A stretch of 10,118 nt of DNA from Clostridia bacterium (GTDB taxonomy: Bacteria; Bacillota; Clostridia; Oscillospirales; CAG-272). Location: positions 1-10,118 of the forward strand of contig JAFQAM010000320.1 of NCBI GenBank assembly GCA_017416885.1, written 5' to 3'. The notes under the pieces are model-generated. The model was given only the letters and a program-made list of their open reading frames with translations, was not told where the DNA came from and did not search any database. Positions within the stretch are counted from its first letter, which is position 1. Each line of letters opens with the position of its first letter. The position numbers were made by a program, and so were the translations under genes. Below, piece by piece: positions 5,727 to 10,118 of this stretch.

Positions 5727-6560
5727 CTAATAAAATATTATCTCAGCATTACACAAATTGTTCCAACGGTTTCCCAAGACGCACTCTTTTGGTAGCTTTA
5801 TTGTTTTTAAACCAGTGCAGCCTTGAAATGCGCCGAAGCCGATTTCCTTAACGCTGCTTGGAATTTCGATATGTGTTAAGCATGTGCTATCCTCAAATGC
5901 ATAGCTATCAATTTTTGTAACACCGTTTGGTATTTCAATGGCTGCTAAATTTGTGCAATTACCAAATGCATATTCGCCAATGGAGTTTATACCGTTTGGA
6001 AGTATGACGCTTGTCAAGCCTTTACAGTGGTAAAATGCTTTGTCGTTAATGAATTTTAAGCCGCTTGAAAGTGTGGCAGATGTCAAATGCGAGCAATGAG
6101 CAAACGCGCCCTTATCAATGACCTTAACGCTATTTGGAATTTCAAGGGTTGATAAGCTTGTACAGCTATAAAACGCATCCTCGCCAATGTAGGTAAGGCT
6201 ACTTGGAAGCTTGATGTCTGTCAAGCGAGAGCAATACCAAAAGGTTGAAGCTTCAATGGAAGTAACCCCGTGTGGAATTTCAATGGCTGTTAAGAATGCA
6301 CAATCCCAAAATGCGCCCTTGCAAATAGAAGTAACGCTGCTTGGAATTTTAATGCTTGTTAAATTTGTGCAACCGCGAAATGCTTCAAGCCCGATTTCTA
6401 TAACACCGTTGGGAATTTCAATAGCGGTTATCTCCTTGCAGTCCTTGAATGCATAAGCGCCGATGTAAGTAACGGTATTTGGAAGCTTGACAATTTGTTC
6501 ATTGCCTGTGTATTCAACTAAAATGGACTCTTCAATAATAAAATCTGAATTTATGTTCAC
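5727..6560 (-). CDS. BspA-type leucine-rich repeat protein (LRR_5)
   Basis: A 277-residue protein made almost wholly of 23-residue leucine-rich repeats of the BspA/LRR_5 type. After a short N-terminal cap (1-23), ten units run in perfect register from residue 24 to 253 with consensus IEIPxxVtxIgxxAFxxCtxLts; a diverged last unit (254-277) ends the protein. Such solenoids usually bind proteins or sugars at the cell surface, but this one has no signal peptide, membrane segment or anchor, so as annotated it would stay in the cytoplasm. The start is a GTG with AGGAG 7 nt upstream. The repeat register is visible as 69-bp periodic DNA. It lies downstream of the four-Cys gene (173-bp gap) and upstream of dus. 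Function unknown. Confidence 0.88.
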   Translation of the reverse strand: MNINSDFIIEESILVEYTGNEQIVKLPNTVTYIGAYAFKDCKEITAIEIPNGVIEIGLEAFRGCTNLTSIKIPSSVTSICKGAFWDCAFLTAIEIPHGVTSIEASTFWYCSRLTDIKLPSSLTYIGEDAFYSCTSLSTLEIPNSVKVIDKGAFAHCSHLTSATLSSGLKFINDKAFYHCKGLTSVILPNGINSIGEYAFGNCTNLAAIEIPNGVTKIDSYAFEDSTCLTHIEIPSSVKEIGFGAFQGCTGLKTIKLPKECVLGNRWNNLCNAEIIFY

Positions 6561-6710
6561 AGTGTGGCTCCTTTTCTCATTTGAAGCTGCTTGCAGCTCA
6601 GAGCGAATAAATCCGCAGAGAATTTATTTGAGCCTTGATGATGACAACTAAAAAACCTCAAGACAAATTCTCACGGAGCTATCATTCCAAGACAAATGTG
6701 TTCAATTCCC
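6561..6710. other. Gap between four-Cys gene and LRR gene
   Basis: No gene found. It contains a short inverted repeat AGCTGC/GCAGCT (about 6587-6600), the repeat AATAAAT/ATTTATT (about 6606-6628), and a direct repeat CAAGACAAAT (about 6659 and 6689). No convincing promoter for the LRR gene was found. Confidence 0.4.
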
Positions 6711-6751
6711 GTAAGGCTATCGCTTTAACAGAATTAATTCTGTCGCCTTAC
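6711..6751. other. Inverted repeat over the stop codon of the four-Cys gene
   Basis: A perfect 16-bp palindrome ACAGAATTAATTCTGT (6728-6743) centred on the TAA stop lies inside a flanking 7-bp inverted repeat GTAAGGC/GCCTTAC (6711-6717 with 6745-6751). No U-run follows on the minus strand. Confidence 0.65.
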
Positions 6752-6904
6752 CGATTTATATTCATCGTAATACTTATAATAAGGACAATTTTTTGTGTTG
6801 TTAGTAATAAATTTTAAATATTCATCCTCGTCAAGGTCTAACTTGCATACATATGCTTCGTATTCCTCGTCGTAGTCGTAGTGTTCACAGGTTTCGCAGT
6901 TCAT
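6734..6904 (-). CDS. Small four-cysteine protein (DUF6472-like)
   Basis: A 56-residue acidic protein starting MNCETCEHYDYDEEYEAYVC and ending in SVRRQN. Four cysteines (C3, C6, C20, C40) in a CxxC-C-C pattern, the last followed by Pro-Tyr-Tyr, suggest one bound zinc. The pattern, including a conserved-looking LDLDEDE stretch (22-28) and a DEYK near the end (47-50), matches a family of tiny clostridial proteins that I recall as DUF6472; the name is from memory and the function is unknown. The start is backed by AAGGAG 8 nt upstream. The TAA stop sits at the centre of a 16-bp palindrome. It follows cysS after a 329-bp gap filled by a hairpin array. Confidence 0.82.
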   Translation of the reverse strand: MNCETCEHYDYDEEYEAYVCKLDLDEDEYLKFITNNTKNCPYYKYYDEYKSVRRQN

Positions 6905-6920
6905 GGGGTTCGCTCCTTAC

Positions 6921-7209
6921 ATTTTCCTTTAGGAAAATAACTGTGTCGTATGCGACACAATTTACCTTTTGCTTATTTATAAGCAAAAATTTACCTACAA
7001 AACGGTAGTTTTGTAATTTACCTATGTAGCGAAGCGGAATAATTTACCTAAAACATAAAACATTGATAATCAACATTTTTATTAACCAAACTTTATCGCT
7101 TTCAGGTAAATTGCTTTGCTATGCAAAGCAGGTAAATTATTTTGCATCCGCAAAATAGGTAAATTTTTGTTCAAATGCTTTCACAAAAGGTAAATTATTG
7201 CTTCGCAAT
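6921..7209. repeat. Mirrored hairpin array, TAATTTACCT family, copy B
   Basis: Four left linkers (6959-6967, 6988-6996, 7014-7023, 7040-7049; [T]AATTTACCT) are balanced by four inverted right linkers AGGTAAATT[A/G/T] (7104-7113, 7130-7139, 7157-7166, 7188-7197). Hairpins: ATTTTCCT/AGGAAAAT (6921-6938), TGTGTCG/CGACACA (6942-6959), a 10-bp stem at 6967-6988, ACAAAAC/GTTTTGT (6997-7014), GCTTTGC/GCAAAGC (7113-7129), ATTTTGC/GCAAAAT (7139-7156), TTTTGT/ACAAAA (about 7165-7188), and ATTGC/GCAAT (7197-7209). Core sequences and the centre motif TTAACCAAAC match copy A. It lies between cysS and the four-Cys gene. Confidence 0.92.
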
Positions 7210-7214
7210 AGTTA

Positions 7215-7257
7215 GGAACATTTACACAATCGATTAATCGATTGTGTATGTTGTTCC
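7215..7257. other. Long palindrome centred on the cysS stop codon
   Basis: A perfect 24-bp palindrome (7224-7247, half-site ACACAATCGATT) has the TAA stop (7234-7236) at its centre. It is extended by GGAACA/TGTTCC (7215-7220 with 7252-7257) across a small internal loop. There is no following U-run. The arms on the gene side encode the last residues of CysRS. Confidence 0.75.
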
Positions 7258-8637
7258 TTCCCTCGTATCCTTAATAGTAACGCCCATATCGCTGAGCTGA
7301 TTTCTGATTTCGTCGGCGCGGGCAAAGTTTTTGTCCTTCTTTGCTTGCTTTCTTTCCTCGATTAATGCTTCAATCTGAAGCTCAAATTCGGTTTTTTCAG
7401 ACACTGGTTCGGCTGTTTTTTCTCTGACAAGGTTAATTGAGAGCACCTCATCAAAGCTCTTTAATGTAGCTAATTTTGATGCGTCGGTTGTATCAGCCTT
7501 TAATACATCATAAATACAGGTGATACCGAGGGCTGTGTTCAAATCGTTGCCCACTGTGTCGATAAATTTAGCTTTTGCGCTTGCTACAAAGTCATTATCA
7601 ATAGGTGTATCGGGATTTAACGCGTCAATTCTCTTTAAGAGCTTATTGTATGTTAAGGTTGCCTGGTCTAATGCGTCATAAGAGAATGTAAGCGGCTTTC
7701 TGTAATGTGACTGTAAGCAGAAAAATCTGTATGCAAGCGGATTATAGCCCTTGCTTTCAAGCAGTGAAACAGTTAAAAATTCGCCCTTTGATTTTGACAT
7801 TTTGCCTGTTTCGTCATTTAAGTGATGAACATGGAACCAATAATTGCACCACTTGTGGCCAAGATAAGATTCGCTTTGCGCGATTTCGTTTGTATGGTGT
7901 GGGAAAATGTTATCAACGCCGCCGCAGTGAATATCAAGATATTCGCCGCAATGCTTCATTGAGATAGCGGAGCATTCAATATGCCAGCCCGGATATCCAA
8001 CTCCCCAAGGGCTATCCCATTTTAATTCCTGGTCATCAAACTTGGATTTTGTAAACCAAAGCACAAAGTCGCTCTTGTTTTTCTTGCTTAAATCCTCTGT
8101 AACATCATCACGAACACCAACCATTAATTCCTCGCTTGAGTGTCCTGTAAGCACATTGTAATCGTCTAATTTTGAGGTATCAAAATATACATTTCCGTCG
8201 GCAATGTATGCGTAATCCTTCTCAATCAGCACTTCAATTGTCTTAATAAATTCGGGAATACAGTTGGTTGCAGGCTCTACAATATCAGGCATTTTGATAT
8301 TGAGCTTTTTGCAATCCTCAAAGAATGCATTTTTATAAAATTCCGCAATTTCAAGAACGGTTTTCTTTTCACGCTTTGCGCCCTTTAGCATTTTGTCCTC
8401 ACCTGTGTCACCGTCGCTTGAAAGGTGACCTACATCTGTGATGTTCATAACTCTGAGCACATCAAGTCCCGAATAACGAAGGAACTTTTCAAGCACATCC
8501 TCCATCATATAGGTACGAAGGTTACCAATGTGGGCAAAATGGTAAACGGTAGGACCGCAGGTGTACATTTTAACCTTGCCGTTTTCGTTTTCCTTAAATT
8601 CCTCTACCTTTTTAGTTAATGTATTATAAATATTCAT
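7234..8637 (-). CDS. cysS: Cysteinyl-tRNA synthetase
   Basis: The class I aminoacyl-tRNA synthetase that joins cysteine to tRNA-Cys using ATP in the cytoplasm. At 467 residues it is full length. Visible features: zinc/cysteine-binding ligands Cys27 (YTCGPTVY), Cys222 (HIECSA), His247 and Glu251 (FPHHTNEIAQSE); the HIGH-box variant HIGN (36-39); a Rossmann fold; KMSKS (279-283); and a C-terminal helical and anticodon-binding region with the usual KxxKDFxxADxIR-like segment near the end (435-447, here KKDKNFARADEIR). The start has AAGGAG 6 nt upstream and lies 3 bp after the stop of the CPBP gene, so the two are almost surely co-transcribed. The stop codon is the centre of a large palindrome. 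Confidence 0.97.
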   Translation of the reverse strand: MNIYNTLTKKVEEFKENENGKVKMYTCGPTVYHFAHIGNLRTYMMEDVLEKFLRYSGLDVLRVMNITDVGHLSSDGDTGEDKMLKGAKREKKTVLEIAEFYKNAFFEDCKKLNIKMPDIVEPATNCIPEFIKTIEVLIEKDYAYIADGNVYFDTSKLDDYNVLTGHSSEELMVGVRDDVTEDLSKKNKSDFVLWFTKSKFDDQELKWDSPWGVGYPGWHIECSAISMKHCGEYLDIHCGGVDNIFPHHTNEIAQSESYLGHKWCNYWFHVHHLNDETGKMSKSKGEFLTVSLLESKGYNPLAYRFFCLQSHYRKPLTFSYDALDQATLTYNKLLKRIDALNPDTPIDNDFVASAKAKFIDTVGNDLNTALGITCIYDVLKADTTDASKLATLKSFDEVLSINLVREKTAEPVSEKTEFELQIEALIEERKQAKKDKNFARADEIRNQLSDMGVTIKDTREGTTYTID

Positions 8638-8640
8638 AGC

Positions 8641-9750
8641 TTACTCCTTATTGTTGCTGTTTTTGTTTTTGCCTTCAATTTCGTTTTCAAGATTTCTTAC
8701 AACGCTTGCGTTATATTCAGGCGCGTTGTTGTATTGATACGGTATAAACGGTTGATTTACAGACACATCTATCGGTTTTTTCTTGAAGCTCTTTAAATTG
8801 ACATATATAATTGCTAATGTAAAAATCGGAATCGATGCAAATGTTAATAAGCCGATAATTACAGATGCAATATCAGTCTGAGGTAAATATCCAAGCAATG
8901 TTGATGCTAAATTAAATGTAAGGTGGCAAAGAATCGGAACCCAGATGGAGTCGAATTTTGTGTAAAGCCAACCGAGAATAATACCCAGAGCTGTTGCGTA
9001 AATAAATTGGATTGGATTTCCGTGGATGATGCCAAAGATTGCAGACGAAAGCACGATTGCGCACCATTTTGGCATTGTTTTGCGTAGCGTGTTAAGAATT
9101 AAGCCGCGACAGAGAATTTCCTCAAATAGCGGAGCTAAAATTACAACCGCGAAAAATGACAGATACGGATTTGCGTTTGTAACAAGGTCGCTGTTTTCGT
9201 TTAATTGGTCAATCCATTTCTGCGGGAAAAGATTCATCATCATAAGCATACTTAAAGCCAAGCCCGTAACAAGCTGTCCTGTTGTACCTATAATCGCAGT
9301 CGGCGCGTATGAAAGCTTGTGGGGAAGATCTATATTAATCTTTTTAAGTAATGATTTTCTTGCAATAAAGAAAATCAAGAAATAAATCGCAAGCGCGATT
9401 ATATTGCTTGCAACAGTAAGCTCGATTGAGTAGCCTAAAAGCTTGTCAGTAAGCTCTGTGGGGCTGAGATTTGGATTTGTAAGCGCAACCACAACGGAAA
9501 GCACTAACATTATAGCTGTTTGCACGCCTAACCAAACAAAAATGTAGCCCGCGCACTTTACCAAAGCCAAAAGAATTTCGGCAAATTTGTTTTTCTTTGG
9601 CGGTTGATATGCTCCCTGCGGAATTACAGGCTGATTATATATCGGCTGACTTGCTGTATTAGCATTTGGATTAACCTCTTGCATAGCGATATTTTGCATA
9701 GAGCTATCCACAGTCGCATTATTTATATCATTATTATTAAAATTATCCAT
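8641..9750 (-). CDS. CPBP-family intramembrane glutamic protease (CAAX/Abi type)
   Basis: A 369-residue multi-pass membrane protein of the CPBP (Rce1-like) family. The three active-site motifs are intact: EEILCR (Glu210, Glu211, Arg215), FGIIH (Phe239 to His243) and HLTFN (His276 to Asn280). About eight hydrophobic segments lie between residues 65 and 318. The N-terminal 55 residues are Asn/Gln/Pro-rich with no membrane segment, and the C-terminal 50 are soluble with an Asn/Lys-rich end; both tails are longer than in minimal family members. Family roles include peptide maturation, bacteriocin immunity and signalling; which applies here cannot be told. It is the first gene of the cysS operon, with a good promoter (9782-9810) and AAGGAG 6 nt before the ATG. 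Confidence 0.92.
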   Translation of the reverse strand: MDNFNNNDINNATVDSSMQNIAMQEVNPNANTASQPIYNQPVIPQGAYQPPKKNKFAEILLALVKCAGYIFVWLGVQTAIMLVLSVVVALTNPNLSPTELTDKLLGYSIELTVASNIIALAIYFLIFFIARKSLLKKINIDLPHKLSYAPTAIIGTTGQLVTGLALSMLMMMNLFPQKWIDQLNENSDLVTNANPYLSFFAVVILAPLFEEILCRGLILNTLRKTMPKWCAIVLSSAIFGIIHGNPIQFIYATALGIILGWLYTKFDSIWVPILCHLTFNLASTLLGYLPQTDIASVIIGLLTFASIPIFTLAIIYVNLKSFKKKPIDVSVNQPFIPYQYNNAPEYNASVVRNLENEIEGKNKNSNNKE

Positions 9751-9781
9751 AAAATGCTCCTTTATATTAATTTATTATATC

Positions 9782-9810
9782 ATTGTATCATAAAAAAGTA
9801 TTTTTGTAAA
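9782..9810 (-). promoter_or_regulatory. Sigma-A-type promoter for the CPBP-cysS operon
   Basis: On the minus strand, TTTACA (9805-9810) and TACAAT (9782-9787) are 17 bp apart, with a TG one base before the -10 (extended -10). The leader to the ATG at 9750 would be only about 25 nt and contains AAGGAG. Confidence 0.75.
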
Positions 9811-9818
9811 TATGTAAA

Positions 9819-9853
9819 GAACATAATTTCCGCCAAATGCGGAAATTATGTTC
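9819..9853. other. Perfect 15-bp inverted repeat upstream of the CPBP promoter
   Basis: Left arm GAACATAATTTCCGC (9819-9833), right arm its exact reverse complement (9839-9853), loop CAAAT. It ends 8 bp from the -35 of the CPBP promoter, in the region between the two divergent genes. It could be an operator, a terminator without a good U-run, or another mobile hairpin unit. Confidence 0.65.
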
Positions 9854-9861
9854 GGTGGGCA

Positions 9862-9889
9862 GTAGTTAGTGGTTAGTGGTTAGTGGTCA
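9862..9889 (+). repeat. Four 7-bp tandem repeats (GTGGTTA)
   Basis: Units GTAGTTA, GTGGTTA, GTGGTTA and GTGGTCA in direct tandem, just before the ATATCGA hairpin array. It is a simple-sequence repeat of the same flavour as the GGGAATA tract near terL. Confidence 0.75.
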
Positions 9890-9895
9890 GTTCTT

Positions 9896-9999
9896 ATTTT
9901 GCGAAGCAAAATATATCGAAATTCGCTTGCGAATTATATCGAAACTGCGAAGTAGGTATATCGAATTTGCGGAGCAAATATATCGACTTGCAAAGCAAG
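9896..9999. repeat. Hairpin array with linker ATATCGA, one orientation only
   Basis: Linkers at 9913-9919, 9936-9942, 9958-9964 and 9980-9986. Hairpins: ATTTTGC/GCAAAAT (9896-9912, loop GAA), AATTCGC/GCGAATT (9920-9935, loop TT), an imperfect one around ACT/AGT (about 9944-9953), ATTTGC/GCAAAT (9965-9979, loop GGA) and CTTGC/GCAAG (9987-9999, loop AAA). No inverted half is seen before the promoter that follows. Confidence 0.85.
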
Positions 10000-10008
10000 C
10001 AAGGGAAT

Positions 10009-10018
10009 ATGCTATAAT
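10009..10018 (+). promoter_or_regulatory. Extended -10 promoter of the right-edge gene
   Basis: TGCTATAAT matches an extended -10 (TGnTATAAT). A TTGCAA upstream is 19 bp from it, too far for a good -35, so recognition would lean on the TG. A transcript would begin a few bases on, leaving a short leader with GGAGG at 10033-10037. The candidate -35 lies in the last hairpin of the ATATCGA array. Confidence 0.55.
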
Positions 10019-10045
10019 TGTAATATAGTCACGGAGGAAAGATGC

Positions 10046-10118
10046 TTGCTTCATATACATATGAATAATTTATTAAATATAATAAAAGAGTTACCAAATA
10101 ACCTTAAGGAATATTTCG
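10046..10118 (+). CDS. Start of an unidentified gene, cut by window edge
   Basis: About 24 codons are visible before the window ends, reading from an ATG at 10061 as MNNLLNIIKELPNNLKEYF, an amphipathic-looking stretch too short to assign. The start is uncertain. GGAGG at 10033-10037 is 8 nt from an in-frame TTG at 10046 (used here) but 23 nt from the ATG at 10061. An ATG at 10042, also close to the GGAGG, is in another frame and ends after eight codons (MLASYTYE), overlapping the 10061 ATG by 8 nt. So there may be a TTG start, or a short leader peptide coupled to the 10061 start. Confidence 0.45.
   Translation, partial: MLHIHMNNLLNIIKELPNNLKEYF

Noticed and set aside
6635..6817. Plus-strand open frame of 60 codons
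   Set aside because: It overlaps the well-supported four-Cys gene on the other strand and has no ribosome binding site.
1..10118. tRNA, rRNA or known riboswitch genes
   Set aside because: I looked for cloverleaf and T-loop signatures and for T-box-like leaders before cysS and found none; cysS follows the CPBP gene by 3 bp, leaving no room for a T-box.

Overview
This window looks like a piece of chromosome from a low-GC Gram-positive bacterium, most likely a gut Clostridia (Oscillospirales/Ruminococcaceae-like). The DNA is AT-rich, the Shine-Dalgarno sites are strong AGGAGG/AAGGAG types, the one clear promoter is sigma-A-like, and the gene content is typical: CysRS, a DusB-type dihydrouridine synthase, a CPBP membrane protease, a BspA-type leucine-rich repeat protein, and a 56-residue four-cysteine protein of a kind common in Clostridia. 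No species call is possible from sequence alone.

Layout. Positions 1-1116 hold the N-terminal 372 codons of a phage terminase large subunit on the minus strand, running off the left edge. Next come about 1.26 kb (1117-2376) without an intact gene. This gap holds a G-run tract, two hairpin arrays, a long polypyrimidine tract, and a 125-bp-period repeat with 12-bp sub-repeats that may be the wreck of a phage gene. From 9750 down to 2377 every gene is on the minus strand, in the order CPBP protease, cysS, four-Cys mini-protein, LRR protein, dus, EamA transporter, small membrane-anchored protein. The block ends in a U-tract terminator at 2333-2370 and has a good promoter at 9782-9810. CPBP and cysS are 3 bp apart and form an operon. 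At the right edge a plus-strand gene begins (about 10046) behind an extended -10 promoter.

The most striking content is in the gaps. Seven arrays are built to one plan: a short constant linker (7-11 nt) alternates with hairpins whose sequences differ but which are nearly all perfect inverted repeats, usually with a 2-4 nt loop. Each array has its own linker: TATGAAGCA (about 1237-1489), GATTCCATAC (1592-1698), AGCGAAATTA (2982-3074), TAATTTACCT (4063-4426 and 6921-7209), GTGATAT (5496-5659) and ATATCGA (9896-9999). In three of the linker families the linker flips to its reverse complement in the second half, so the whole element is a mirror. The two TAATTTACCT elements are homologous copies. 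Comparison between copies, and between the two units of an 89-bp tandem duplication, shows compensatory changes in the stems. I know of no established name for this class; it is the main candidate for something undescribed.

A second pattern is that the stop codons of cysS, the four-Cys protein, dus and the EamA transporter all lie inside strong inverted repeats formed partly by the last codons of the gene. If the minus-strand block is transcribed through, the arrays and stop-codon hairpins would be inter-cistronic RNA structures. That functional reading is inference; the repeats themselves are read directly from the sequence.
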